From contig NZ_FUYE01000013.1 of the NCBI RefSeq assembly GCF_900167535.1, forward strand, positions 1 through 64,000: a stretch of DNA of 64,000 nucleotides. The letters run 5' to 3'. This stretch comes from Prosthecobacter debontii (GTDB lineage Bacteria > Verrucomicrobiota > Verrucomicrobiia > Verrucomicrobiales > Verrucomicrobiaceae). Made by a program: the position numbers and the translations under genes. The notes beneath the pieces are model-generated. The model was not told the DNA's origin and ran no database searches. It saw only the letters and a list, made by a program, of their open reading frames with translations. This document shows positions 18,199 to 26,637 of the stretch, in pieces. Every line of letters starts with the position of its first letter. Position 1 is the stretch's first letter.

Positions 18199-18852
18199 AT
18201 GAATTGTCCTCATTGCTCAGCCGTTTTGGCGTCTGATGCGGGCGAATGCCGAAACTGTGGTTTTAGCGTTCGGAGCATTCGTGCTTTGCTGGGGGCGGAA
18301 TGGGTCCGGCTGGAGCGCCTGACGGATAATGGTAACTGCCTCAGCCTTAAAGAGCAGCGCCATCTGGAAATCATTCTCGACGAATTTGAGCGCACTTTTC
18401 CGCAGTGCTTCTTTGCCGTTTACCTTGGCGCTCTGCCACCCACGATCTCGGCTCGTGATCTGGGCTTCTGGCTGATCAATCACGGGGCCTTTCACACGCG
18501 TGAGATGGCCAAGAGGAATGACTTCGGCTGCGCCTTGGTTATTGACGATAGTCGTGAAACCTTGGCTTTGACGGTCGGATACGCTCTGGAAGGACATTTG
18601 AGCGAGGCTGAGCTTCAACGCATCCTTAAACAGTCCTGCATGCTTTTGGAAGGCCGTCATTTTGGCGCGGCGATTGAGCGTGTGGTCGAGCTGACTCAGC
18701 AAACGTTGAGCAAGGCGGCTCAACCGCGCCCTGAAACGGCGCCCAACAATTTAGGGCGGGTCAATGCGGATCTCGGGGAGATTGGCTTGCAGCCTCTACG
18801 GGCGGCGCATCGTCCTGCGCGCCAGGACGTCTCGCGAGGGCATCCGTCATGA
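18199..18852 (+). CDS. Zinc-ribbon plus TPM-like domain protein
   Basis: The 217-aa product starts with a zinc ribbon (Cys 3, 6, 17, 20: MNCPHC...CRNCG). A domain of about 130 residues follows that resembles TPM (YgcG-type) proteins: LEIILDEFERTFPQ, a hydrophobic FFAVYLGALP strand, GCALVIDDSRETLALTVGY, and a distal helix. TPM domains are linked to photosystem repair in plants and to poorly defined membrane roles in bacteria. GTG at 18184 is an alternative start. It overlaps the next gene by 4 bp (ATGA), so the two are co-translated and probably act together. Confidence 0.65.
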   Translation: MNCPHCSAVLASDAGECRNCGFSVRSIRALLGAEWVRLERLTDNGNCLSLKEQRHLEIILDEFERTFPQCFFAVYLGALPPTISARDLGFWLINHGAFHTREMAKRNDFGCALVIDDSRETLALTVGYALEGHLSEAELQRILKQSCMLLEGRHFGAAIERVVELTQQTLSKAAQPRPETAPNNLGRVNADLGEIGLQPLRAAHRPARQDVSRGHPS

Positions 18853-19985
18853 ATTCGATCCTCCAACGCACAAAGCTGCTGCCAATCTTCGTGATGGCAT
18901 GCGTCTGCAGGGTCGGGGCGGATGAAGAGCCGCCTCTGCCGACCTGGGATTTTCCGCTTCGTGCGGATCAACCGCAGGAGGCGGGGCGGAATTTTTCGAA
19001 CCTTCTTCCTGAAGGCTCAGAGTTGGAGTCTTCCAGTGAGTTTTATCTGGGCATGCCGGGAGCGCTGAAGTCACCGCCTCTACTGCTGGAGGATTCTGAG
19101 TTCAGTTCCAACGACCTCAATCTATTTCTCCATGGGGGCTTGCTCAATGTGCCAAGCGCGCCGAGCCAAGCCACAACCACACCGACGTCGCATCTGGCGT
19201 TACGTGAGATCCCCGAGGGCATGTTGGCTGCGTTGAAGTCGGGACCGCGCAATGAGTACTTTGTGGATCCGCAATCGTTGGTGACCGAGGTGCCTGCGGA
19301 AGATGTGCGCAGGCTTCTGGAGTTTCATGCATCTGAGGCGCGCATCATTTTGTATGTGGTGGCCATGGATCATCACCAGCAAGTCACCGACATTCGGCCT
19401 TTTCAGGAATGGATGGGGCGGTTGCGGCAGGATGCTCAGCATGAGGTTTGCTTGGCCCTTTACCCTGTGGGAGAACCTTGGCGGACTCGGTTCTTGGTCA
19501 CTCAGGCGGTGAGTGATCACGCCTCTTTGAATGGTCTGACGGAGATGGCCGAGGATTGCATTGAAGATGCTCTCCGGGTGCAAGACCCTGATGCCCAACT
19601 TCAGCGCTTTGTGGTGCGTTTATCCACGCGCCTTTTTTGGTTGGAGAAGGGGCTTCCCGTTTTGGTATCAAATTCCGTCGATCAGGAAAAGACCGAGGTG
19701 CAGGAAGTGGGGAGAGCGGTGCCGTTACCCGCTCCCGCTGCGGATCTAGGCGATTTCAAATCCACGCTACAGAGTTTAAACTTGCCTTCCCAAAATGTGA
19801 TGGGGCTTGGCGGAGTCGGTCTTCTTGCCGTTATGGGATTGTGGATGGCTCGGAAGCGTGCCCGACGTAAGCTCCCCCGAAAGGTGGTGTGGATGCTGCC
19901 CGAAGTGGAAGTGACCCCGCGACTTGGCGGAGCGTTTTCAGGCGGTGCCGGAGCGGCTGTGCAATACCGTCGATCCAGGAACTGA
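18849..19985 (+). CDS. Exported protein with C-terminal membrane anchor, partner of the TPM-like gene
   Basis: The 378-aa product has an N-terminal signal-like segment (LLPIFVMACVCRVGA) and a long extracytoplasmic region. A C-terminal membrane helix (VMGLGGVGLLAVMGLWM, about 316-333) follows, then a strongly basic RKRARRKLPRK stretch. That predicts an anchor with a cytoplasmic tail. The central part (about 125-260) could be a second TPM-like fold (ARIILYVVAMDHHQQV), but this is uncertain. It is translationally coupled to the upstream zinc-ribbon gene. Confidence 0.55.
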   Translation: MNSILQRTKLLPIFVMACVCRVGADEEPPLPTWDFPLRADQPQEAGRNFSNLLPEGSELESSSEFYLGMPGALKSPPLLLEDSEFSSNDLNLFLHGGLLNVPSAPSQATTTPTSHLALREIPEGMLAALKSGPRNEYFVDPQSLVTEVPAEDVRRLLEFHASEARIILYVVAMDHHQQVTDIRPFQEWMGRLRQDAQHEVCLALYPVGEPWRTRFLVTQAVSDHASLNGLTEMAEDCIEDALRVQDPDAQLQRFVVRLSTRLFWLEKGLPVLVSNSVDQEKTEVQEVGRAVPLPAPAADLGDFKSTLQSLNLPSQNVMGLGGVGLLAVMGLWMARKRARRKLPRKVVWMLPEVEVTPRLGGAFSGGAGAAVQYRRSRN

Positions 19986-20003
19986 GTTGTGGGCAAAGCC
20001 GAT

Positions 20004-20645
20004 TTACTTCAGCCAGCGGCGCGAGAGGGACCAAAGCAGCACGGGCAGAAGAGCGCTCAGGGCAATGGCCGCTCCAGGGCTGGCGTGACCGAGATGACCG
20101 ATGGCCGCAAAAGCAAACCCGAGGGGAAGTGAGCCGCAGGCCAGCGATAGAACAAAAACGCTCCAGCGCATTTTCACCAGTCCCGCAAGACAAGAGATCG
20201 CTTCAGGTAAAACGGGCATCCAACGCGAGACCGTGACGACGATGCCGCCCCGGCGGGCAAAAAACGCGGCACCGCGCTCAAGTGCGTCCTCTCCTGCGAT
20301 TTTCAAAGCGGCCGACCGCCCAAGCCAGCGGCAGAGGCCGTAGGCGACGATGCCTGAGGCAAAGGAACCTGCTGCCGCGATGAGGCCTCCCAGCAGCCAG
20401 CCATACATCCACCCGAGGGCGGACATGACCACCGTGCTGGGAATGGGGAGCGCGATGTCAGCGATCAGGAGGCCGATACCAGCCAGCCACGCCCAGGGGC
20501 CAAAGCTCTCCATCCACTGGCGAGCCCCTTCAAGGGTCAGCACCGCATCGAACTTCTCGCCCCAGATCATGAAAGGCACGATGATGCCTGCCAGGAGGAG
20601 ACTGAGAAGCCCGATGAAAGCCCAGGTGCTGCGTCGTGAGGCCAT
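20004..20645 (-). CDS. DedA/VTT-family membrane protein
   Basis: This is a 213-aa integral membrane protein of the SNARE-associated/VTT (DedA) family, now linked to lipid scrambling and flipping of carrier lipids. Helices flank the conserved core GWMYGWLLGGLIAAAGSFASG, followed by RWLGR and FFARRGGIVVTVSRWMPVLPE. The R-x(3)-P-type motif near residues 140-147 is the family signature. It starts 6 bp after the fabG stop on the same strand. Confidence 0.85.
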   Translation of the reverse strand: MASRRSTWAFIGLLSLLLAGIIVPFMIWGEKFDAVLTLEGARQWMESFGPWAWLAGIGLLIADIALPIPSTVVMSALGWMYGWLLGGLIAAAGSFASGIVAYGLCRWLGRSAALKIAGEDALERGAAFFARRGGIVVTVSRWMPVLPEAISCLAGLVKMRWSVFVLSLACGSLPLGFAFAAIGHLGHASPGAAIALSALLPVLLWSLSRRWLK

Positions 20646-20651
20646 GCGTGA

Positions 20652-21398
20652 TTACATCACCATACCGCCATCCACGGCGAGGACCTGTCCCGTGATGTAG
20701 CGGGCTTCACCGCTGGCCAGGAAGGTCGCTGCGGCAGCGATGTCGTCGGCTTGGCCGAAGTCTCCGAGCGGGATTTTTTCCAGCACCGCCGTCTTCACTT
20801 TTTCATCCAAGACGCCGGTCATATCGGTCGTGATGAAACCGGGGGCGATGACGTTGGCGGTGACACCGCGGCCTGCAAATTCACGGGCGAGGGACTTGGT
20901 GAAGCCGATCAGGCCGGCTTTCGAAGCGGCGTAGTTGGCTTGGCCTGCATTGCCGATGAGCCCGATCACGGAGGCGACGTTGATGATACGCGCGCCTTTC
21001 TGCTTCAGCAGGCTGCGCTGGAAGGCTTTCACCATGTTGAAGGCCCCTTTGAGGTTGGTATCCACCACGAAGTCCCAATCCTCTTCACTCATGCGCAGGA
21101 GCAAGCCATCTTTGGTCACACCCGCGTTGTTCACCAGGATGTCCACGTGGTCGAAGTCGGCCAAGATCGTCTTGCCCAGTTCAGCAGTGGCGGTGCCATT
21201 GGCCACATCCACCGCGTAGCCCTTAGCGGCACCCGGGAATTGGGCGTTGATGGCTTCAGCGGCGGCTTGAGAATTCGCTTCGGTGCGGCTGATGATGGCG
21301 ACCTTAGCGCCTTCGGAGGCGAATTTTTCAGCGATGGCTTTGCCGATGCCACGTCCGGCACCGGTGACGACTGCGACTTTGTCTTGGAGTTTACCCAT
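20652..21398 (-). CDS. fabG: 3-oxoacyl-ACP reductase
   Basis: This SDR enzyme (248 aa) reduces 3-ketoacyl-ACP in fatty-acid elongation. It has the NADPH motif TGAGRGIGKAIA (about 11-22), NNAGVTKDG, the catalytic Ser in NVASVIG, the YxxxK pair YAASKAG and the C-terminal TGQVLAVDGGMVM. ATG 21398 gives the family N-terminus MGKLQDKVAVVTG; the longer frame to 21491 overlaps the next gene and lacks homology-like character. The close fit of NNAGVTKDG(L)LLRM to FabG supports this over a generic SDR. Confidence 0.92.
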   Translation of the reverse strand: MGKLQDKVAVVTGAGRGIGKAIAEKFASEGAKVAIISRTEANSQAAAEAINAQFPGAAKGYAVDVANGTATAELGKTILADFDHVDILVNNAGVTKDGLLLRMSEEDWDFVVDTNLKGAFNMVKAFQRSLLKQKGARIINVASVIGLIGNAGQANYAASKAGLIGFTKSLAREFAGRGVTANVIAPGFITTDMTGVLDEKVKTAVLEKIPLGDFGQADDIAAAATFLASGEARYITGQVLAVDGGMVM

Positions 21399-21456
21399 GG
21401 CGGCATCATGCCGAAGGCGGGCTTTCTGGCAAGGGCGGACCTGATCCTGATCTTCG

Positions 21457-21840
21457 CTACACGCCATCGAAGATGCTGCCGATGACTGCACCCATGCCTT
21501 CCAGGGCCGCCTCCATCAGTTCGGCCGTGGAGGTGGCATCCAGACCTTTGACGATCTCGGCCAGCGTGCGGCGCACCCCCACGACGGCAAAGAAAAAGAA
21601 GAGAACCGCCAAGGTGGCTAAGCCCCAGCCAACAGCGGACTCCGATGGGTCAAAACTCAGATAACTGCCGTAGGCCGCAGCGGCTGAAAAACCGCCTAAA
21701 GTCCAGCGCCAGAGGGCAGGCAAGAGTTGGACCTTCACTTTGAGCAATTCTTCCTCCCCCAGAGGATGGCCTGCTTTCAAGGCGGCTTTGATGCCTGCTT
21801 TTTCAATGCGGGGAAGAAGCTTTTCGGCCTTGGGTGTCAT
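21457..21840 (-). CDS. Small membrane protein of unknown function
   Basis: The 127-aa protein has two hydrophobic segments (about 44-60 and 73-92: GLATLAVLFFFFAVVGV) flanked by an N-terminal basic helix and a C-terminal amphipathic region. No known family is recognised. It sits 58 bp upstream of fabG on the same strand and may be co-transcribed. Confidence 0.6.
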   Translation of the reverse strand: MTPKAEKLLPRIEKAGIKAALKAGHPLGEEELLKVKVQLLPALWRWTLGGFSAAAAYGSYLSFDPSESAVGWGLATLAVLFFFFAVVGVRRTLAEIVKGLDATSTAELMEAALEGMGAVIGSIFDGV

Positions 21841-21970
21841 GCGCAGGATTCAACCCACAAGTCTGGAGGCTGCCCATTCCAAAATCAGGTGCTCGTTTCC
21901 AACCGTGAGTTGGATTCAACATGAGATCAGCATTCCCTCTCGGAATCATCCACGCTAGAAAACGAACACC

Positions 21971-23074
21971 ATGAATACCCGCCGCCACTTTCTCGCAGGA
22001 CTCACCACGGCTGCTGCCGCCACTTTCACGGAGACTTTGCGTGCGGCACCGGATCCGAAGAAGGATGTCGTGATCGGGCACGGTCAGCATCGCTATCGCG
22101 TGATCAAAGACTGGGTGGCGCCGGGGCAGGGCAGGCATCATCCCATTTTAAACTGCCATGAAATGGTGCAGGTGAAGGACGGGCGCTTGTTCATGATCGG
22201 TGATCACTGGGACAATCAGATGCTGGTCTTCAAGCCCGATGGCACCATCGTGGAATCTTGGGGCAGTGTCTGGCCGGGAGGCCATGGGTTGACGCTGAGC
22301 CGAGAGAACGGAGAGGAGTTTTTGTTCGTGACCGACAGCGGTTTGTGGAAAAGTGGGGGTGGTGGTTATCGGCAGACGGGGCGGGTCTGTAAGATCGACC
22401 TCGCGGGGCGCGAAATCTTTAGCATCAGCCATCCCATGAGCGTGGGGGCCTATGAGCCCGACATGTTCTTTAACCCCACCGAAACGGCTGTCGCACCGAA
22501 TGGCGATATCTATGTGGTGGATGGTTACGGGTCTAACTATGTGTTGCGTTATGATCGAAATGGTAAGTTCATCTCCCGCTTTGGTGGGAAGGATGGCGTC
22601 CCAGAGCAAGAGCGACTCAACAACGCGCATGGCATCGAGATCGATACTCGCAAAGGGGCTGATCAAGCGACGGTGCTGGTGACCTCGCGTGCGGATCATT
22701 GCTTCCGCCGTTTCACGCTGGAAGGGAAGTATCTGGAGACGTTGCCAGTGCCTGGTTGCAAGGTGTGTCGCCCTGTCATTTCAGGACAAGAACTCTATGC
22801 AGGGGTGTGCTGGTCGCTCGATCCGGTGCGCAGCAAGCTCCCGCAGAACCCTTCGGGTTTTACCGTGATTCTTGATCTGGATGGGAAGGTCATCAGTGCT
22901 CCAGGTGGAACCGAGCCTGTGTATGAAGCGGGGCAACTCAAAGCACTCACTCAGGCTCAGCCTGTGATCGATCACGGGCATGATGTCTGCGTGCTGGAAA
23001 ACGGTGACCTGATCGTCTGCCAGTGGAACGCGTTTCAGACCTACCCGATCAAGCTGGAACGCATTGCCAGTTAG
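21971..23074 (+). CDS. Secreted NHL-repeat/six-bladed beta-propeller protein
   Basis: The 367-aa protein begins with a twin-arginine-like signal (NTRRHFLAGLTTAAAATF), suggesting Tat export. The body is made of NHL-type blades: repeated segments such as GRLFMIGDHWDNQMLVFKPD, NGDIYVVDGYG and a later NGDLIVCQWN, with intervening aromatic residues. Similar proteins are abundant in Planctomycetes and Verrucomicrobia and are usually uncharacterised. It converges with the downstream esterase with a 6-bp gap. Confidence 0.8.
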   Translation: MNTRRHFLAGLTTAAAATFTETLRAAPDPKKDVVIGHGQHRYRVIKDWVAPGQGRHHPILNCHEMVQVKDGRLFMIGDHWDNQMLVFKPDGTIVESWGSVWPGGHGLTLSRENGEEFLFVTDSGLWKSGGGGYRQTGRVCKIDLAGREIFSISHPMSVGAYEPDMFFNPTETAVAPNGDIYVVDGYGSNYVLRYDRNGKFISRFGGKDGVPEQERLNNAHGIEIDTRKGADQATVLVTSRADHCFRRFTLEGKYLETLPVPGCKVCRPVISGQELYAGVCWSLDPVRSKLPQNPSGFTVILDLDGKVISAPGGTEPVYEAGQLKALTQAQPVIDHGHDVCVLENGDLIVCQWNAFQTYPIKLERIAS

Positions 23075-23080
23075 GTGGAC

Positions 23081-24040
23081 TCAGCGGGAAGCGGACATTT
23101 TGATCTGCTTCACGTAGTCCAGCACATTCTCCTGGGTCAGGGTCGGTGGGCCGCTGATCCAGCCCAGAGAGGCGAGAAACTTCTCCATCTCCCTGACGGT
23201 ATCGAAAAAGCGCTCTCGGGATTTGTTCAGACCAAAAAAGCCGTGGCCTTCACCTGGATAGATCACGGCCTCCATGCGCACACCGACGGCGTGGCACATG
23301 TCCTGGAATTCCTTGACCTTGTCGGGTTTCAAAATGCCGTCTTCGGAGCCGACCAGGATGAGGCCAGGCGGATCATCTGGGGTAGCCGCTTTCCATGGCG
23401 AGATCGGAGCTAGCTTAGCCCTGATTTCAGGGGTGAGTGTTGCGCGTTCTTGGCCATGCAGCAGCGCTGGATTGAAGAGCAGGAGTGCATTGGGCTTCGG
23501 AGATACTTTGAGGTCGTCTGATGGGTCATCAGCACCGTCCACCATCCCGACATAGGCGGCTAAGTGACCTCCCGCCGAGCCTCCTCCGGCGGCGATGCGA
23601 TTCGGATCAATCCCCAGCTCACTCGCATGCGCGCGCACCCAGCGCATGGCCGAGCGCGCATCTGCGGCGGCTTTCAGCGGAATCTCTCCATCTTGCTGGA
23701 TCAGCCGGTATTGCACCTGCACCACCACCATCCCACGGGTGGTCAGATGATGACCCTGATAATTGAATTGGGAAGCATTGCCCGCTTTCCATCCTCCGCC
23801 GTGGAAAAAGACGGCGGCGGGGCGTTTGTCTGAAGCCTGCCAATCCTGAGGCTTCATCACATAGAGGTGGAGATCTTTGCCTTCGATCGTTTTGTAAATC
23901 AACGACTCTCCCAGTGGCTGCTGCGGGCCCTTGCTGGCTGCGGCTGCCTTACGCTTGGGTTTCACATTCGAACTATCCTGTGCGGTGAGCCACGGTATCG
24001 CGCAGGCCAGCATCGCAAGGCAGAGAAAGGGGCGTTTCAT
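23081..24040 (-). CDS. Secreted alpha/beta hydrolase (BD-FAE/esterase-lipase type)
   Basis: A signal peptide (MKRPFLCLAMLACAIPWLTA) precedes an alpha/beta hydrolase fold of about 270 aa. The oxyanion-hole motif HGGGWKAGN, nucleophile elbow GGSAGGH, an Asp in GSEDGIL and the catalytic His in GEGHGFF are all visible in order. This resembles hormone-sensitive-lipase/BD-FAE-type carboxylesterases that deacetylate or de-esterify polysaccharides. Substrate cannot be inferred further. Confidence 0.88.
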   Translation of the reverse strand: MKRPFLCLAMLACAIPWLTAQDSSNVKPKRKAAAASKGPQQPLGESLIYKTIEGKDLHLYVMKPQDWQASDKRPAAVFFHGGGWKAGNASQFNYQGHHLTTRGMVVVQVQYRLIQQDGEIPLKAAADARSAMRWVRAHASELGIDPNRIAAGGGSAGGHLAAYVGMVDGADDPSDDLKVSPKPNALLLFNPALLHGQERATLTPEIRAKLAPISPWKAATPDDPPGLILVGSEDGILKPDKVKEFQDMCHAVGVRMEAVIYPGEGHGFFGLNKSRERFFDTVREMEKFLASLGWISGPPTLTQENVLDYVKQIKMSASR

Positions 24041-24151
24041 GGTTGGAATGACTGTGAGTGACGGCAGCTGATGCCGTGTATGATAGGGAACGCGATTTTT
24101 TAGATCGAATTTCTTCGATTGGGGCAGCTCGTTTGGGAGGGTATCGAGCCG

Positions 24152-24190
24152 ACAAAAACAAGCCTCGTGGTGCGAACCCCACGTGGTTTG
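24152..24190 (-). terminator. Terminator-like hairpin after the duplicated gene fragment
   Basis: CCTCGTGG and CCACGTGG pair (7 of 8) around an 8-nt loop. On the minus strand the stem is followed by CTTGTTTTTGT. It lies about 25 bp beyond the stop of the duplicated oxidoreductase 3' end. Two comparable hairpins lie at 25241-25275 and 25381-25413. Confidence 0.6.
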
Positions 24191-24212
24191 GTGAAACGCT
24201 TCTCGTTAGCGA

Positions 24213-24350
24213 TTAGTCCAGCTCAGCAATCGTCACCGGTTTGCCGCCCAGTTCAGTGCTCTTGTCGGAGGCGAAGATGACTTCAAAGCTGCGCAGGGAT
24301 TCATTAAAGCTGGTGAGAGGCATGTCTTTGCCTCGGTCTAACGCGCCAAA
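24213..24350 (-). pseudogene. Duplicated 3' end of a Gfo/Idh/MocA oxidoreductase gene
   Basis: The last 33 or so codons match, at about 90% identity, the C-terminus of the intact oxidoreductase gene at 25452-26489, including FNESLRSFEVIFASDKS and the final ELGGKPVTIAELD. Upstream of about 24350 the similarity stops abruptly and the frame runs into unrelated REP-containing DNA. It is therefore a detached fragment, not a functional gene. It lies on the far side of the RAYT element from the parent gene. Confidence 0.85.
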
Positions 24351-24440
24351 GTAAGATGGCCAATTTGAGAGGGTATCCTCCTCGCATGCAGTCTGCGGCT
24401 TGTTTTGTGACGCGTTTGTTAGCTGGAACGATACGCCAAA

Positions 24441-24540
24441 GCCGCAGAGCGGCGACCGTGTCTTAGCCCGGCCTTTTAAGGCCGGGATGTGGTGCGTATC
24501 CTCTTGCCTTCTCGTGCATGTCGCAGAGCGACATCCGAAC
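24441..24540. repeat. Left REP cluster of the RAYT element
   Basis: Three short palindromes follow one another: GCCGCAGAGCGGC, CCCGGCCTTTTAAGGCCGGG and ATGTCGCAGAGCGACAT. The same series appears inverted at 25115-25216, with the shared connector GTGTCTTAGCCCGGCC. REP clusters flanking a RAYT gene are a known mobile-repeat arrangement. Confidence 0.85.
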
Positions 24541-24608
24541 CGGCCGTTGTTTAAGGTGAACGCCATTGCACTCTCGCGAAAGTCAGGATAAGGCTCCAGC
24601 CGCATCCT

Positions 24609-25064
24609 ATGGCCGATTCATTTCACAGCCTGACGTATCATCTGATCTGGAGCACCAAGAATCGGACGGCTTGTTTATCAGAGATGCTGCAACCTCGTCT
24701 GTGGGAATACCTCGCTGGAATCGCCCATCAGAAGAAAATGCAACCGCTGTGCGTTGGTGGTTGGTTCGATCATGTCCATGCGCTGGTTCGCTTGCCGCCC
24801 AATTTGGATGTGAGTAAGGCGATTCAATGGCTCAAAGGCCCTTCTTCCAAGTGGCTTCATGAAACCTTTCCACACGAGCTGGGTGCCTTTGAATGGCAAG
24901 ATGGTTATGGCGCTTTTTCTGTCAGCCAATCGCAGGTTGGAGAGGTGTTCGAGTATATCAAGAACCAGAGACAGCATCATCGAACCAAAACCTTTCAAGA
25001 AGAGTTCGTCGCGTTTTTGGAACGTCATGGGATCGAGTGGAAGCCTGAGTATATTTGGGGGTAA
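24609..25064 (+). CDS. REP-associated tyrosine transposase (RAYT, IS200/IS605 TnpA-like)
   Basis: The 151-aa protein is a Y1 HUH transposase of the RAYT branch, which mobilises REP palindromes as single-stranded DNA. It shows YHLIWSTKNR near the N-terminus, the HUH motif HVH (residues 55-57 in GGWFDHVHALVRLP) and the catalytic Tyr near 116 in GEVFEYIKNQ. It is flanked by inverted REP clusters at 24441-24540 and 25115-25216. The reading frame is intact. Adjacent duplication of an oxidoreductase 3' end suggests past rearrangement here. Confidence 0.9.
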   Translation: MADSFHSLTYHLIWSTKNRTACLSEMLQPRLWEYLAGIAHQKKMQPLCVGGWFDHVHALVRLPPNLDVSKAIQWLKGPSSKWLHETFPHELGAFEWQDGYGAFSVSQSQVGEVFEYIKNQRQHHRTKTFQEEFVAFLERHGIEWKPEYIWG

Positions 25065-25114
25065 CAGGGACCTGATCCAGAGGGTGAGATCGTTGATTGG
25101 AGATATGGCGAGGG

Positions 25115-25216
25115 GTTCGGATGTCGCTCTGCGACATGACGAGGAAAACACGATTTCGTGTGCACAGACCCGGCCTTGAAAGGCCGGGCTAAGACACGGG
25201 TTGCCGCTCTGCGGCG
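25115..25216. repeat. Right REP cluster of the RAYT element (inverted copy)
   Basis: This is an inverted counterpart of 24441-24540: GGATGTCGCTCTGCGACAT, then CCCGGCCTTGAAAGGCCGGG, then GCCGCTCTGCGGC. The two clusters bracket the transposase gene symmetrically. Confidence 0.85.
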
Positions 25217-25240
25217 CGGTCGATCGACAACCGAGACAAG

Positions 25241-25275
25241 AAAGAAAAACCCTCGTGAAGCGAACCTCACGAAGG
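25241..25275 (-). terminator. Terminator-like hairpin
   Basis: CCTCGTGAAG and CCTCACGAAGG form a stem around a tetraloop-sized CGAA. On the minus strand it is followed by a T-rich tract (TTTTTCTTTCTT). It resembles the neighbouring hairpins at 24152 and 25381 in layout and may be a duplicated terminator. Confidence 0.55.
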
Positions 25276-25330
25276 CTTTGAGGATAGGGTGAACGAAGCC
25301 AGGCAGCGTTCGGGTCGTAACCCAGCTCGG

Positions 25331-25355
25331 ATACGGGTTGCCGCTCTGCGGCGCC
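25331..25355. repeat. Isolated third REP palindrome
   Basis: GGGTTGCCGCTCTGCGGCG repeats the end of the right-hand REP cluster (25198-25216), alone and in the same orientation. It lies between the two terminator-like hairpins. Confidence 0.7.
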
Positions 25356-25380
25356 GCTTACGCACAACCCCATACGCAGA

Positions 25381-25413
25381 AAAGCCCCATGAGATCAGCG
25401 TCTCATGAGGCCT
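25381..25413 (-). terminator. Intrinsic terminator of the Gfo/Idh/MocA gene
   Basis: CCCATGAGA and TCTCATGAGG pair around a 6-nt loop, with AAAA at the left, so the minus-strand RNA ends in a stem followed by UUUU. It is 39 bp beyond the oxidoreductase stop codon. Confidence 0.75.
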
Positions 25414-25451
25414 GCGGGAATCGAGTCGGAGCTCGTTCCTGAATTTTCTGT

Positions 25452-26489
25452 TTAGTCCAGCTCAGCAATCGTCACCGGTTTGCCACCGAGCTCAGCGCTC
25501 TTATCGGAGGCGAAGATGACTTCAAAGCTGCGCAGGGATTCATTGAAGCTGGTGAGAGGCATGTCCTTGCCCTGGTCAAGAGCGTCGAAGAAGGCTTGGA
25601 ACTGGTTCTGATAGGGGTGATCATTCACGTCTCCAGAATCGAGCATGTGCATGGACAGGCTGCCCCAGGCTTTTTTGTCGGACTTCAGCTTGTTGGAATG
25701 GATCTTATTGTCCAGCAGGCTGCCCTGACTGCCCACGAGATGAGTGTGGAAGTAGTAGGGCTGCAGGCAGTCCACCACGGCGGCGGTTTTACCCACAGCC
25801 CCGTTTTTGAACTTCACCAGAGTGACGCTGGTGGTGTCATACTCATAGGGGGCGAAGATCTCGCTCTTGGACTTCGTGCTGAAGCTGGTGACGCTTTCCA
25901 CTTCACCGGGCATGACCATGAGCAGGGCATCCAGAGCATGGCAGCCGGCGGTGAGAAGGGCGCTGCCGCCGTCTTTCTTACCGATGTTCCAGCGGAACTG
26001 ACCATACCAAGGGCCGATGCCGTGGTAGTAGTCCACTTCGCCATAGTGAAGATCACCGAGCAGGCCTTGATCGAGGATGGCTTTGGTGGATTGGAATTGG
26101 CCCGAGAAGCGGCACTCGAAGCACACGCAGCCCTTCACGCCATTGGCGTTGGCCGCGGCGACGATCTCCCGCACTTCTTGCAGGGAGTTGGCCATGGGTT
26201 TTTCCAGGATGATGTGTTTTTTGGCATTCGCCGCAGCCACGGCCTGGTTGCGGTGCTGGCTGGGGTAGCTGGTGATGTCCACCACATGGATGTCAGGGTC
26301 AGACATCATGGCATCCAGGTTCTGGTAAGCTTTGATTTCACCCCCATGCTTGGCGCTGAGTTCTGCGCTGTCCAGCGGACGAGAGGAGTAGATGGCGGTG
26401 ACCTGGGCCTGCTGGGTTGCATTGATCGCGTCAATGTGCGCAGTGGCTGCCCAGCCGTATCCGATGATGCCGACGTTGTATTTTTTCAT
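25452..26489 (-). CDS. Gfo/Idh/MocA-family oxidoreductase
   Basis: This 345-aa NAD(P)-dependent sugar or polyol dehydrogenase has an N-terminal Rossmann motif (VGIIGYGWAATAHIDAI), the EKPMANS motif with the conserved Lys near 95, and a central GGSALLTAGCHALDALLMV helix. The family covers glucose-fructose oxidoreductases, inositol dehydrogenases and many uncharacterised enzymes; the substrate is not evident. Its 3' end has a second, truncated copy at 24213-24350 on the other side of the RAYT element. Confidence 0.9.
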   Translation of the reverse strand: MKKYNVGIIGYGWAATAHIDAINATQQAQVTAIYSSRPLDSAELSAKHGGEIKAYQNLDAMMSDPDIHVVDITSYPSQHRNQAVAAANAKKHIILEKPMANSLQEVREIVAAANANGVKGCVCFECRFSGQFQSTKAILDQGLLGDLHYGEVDYYHGIGPWYGQFRWNIGKKDGGSALLTAGCHALDALLMVMPGEVESVTSFSTKSKSEIFAPYEYDTTSVTLVKFKNGAVGKTAAVVDCLQPYYFHTHLVGSQGSLLDNKIHSNKLKSDKKAWGSLSMHMLDSGDVNDHPYQNQFQAFFDALDQGKDMPLTSFNESLRSFEVIFASDKSAELGGKPVTIAELD

Positions 26490-26637
26490 GAGAGGGGGAA
26501 TTGCACTCGGAAGTGCGGGGTGAAGTCAATCAATACCCATGCCATAGCCCCAGACTTTCACGCGTGATTCATCACGGGTGCCGGGAATTGATACTTCTGT
26601 GAGAAAGCCGGGGATTGGCGGTGAAAAAATCGGCGGA

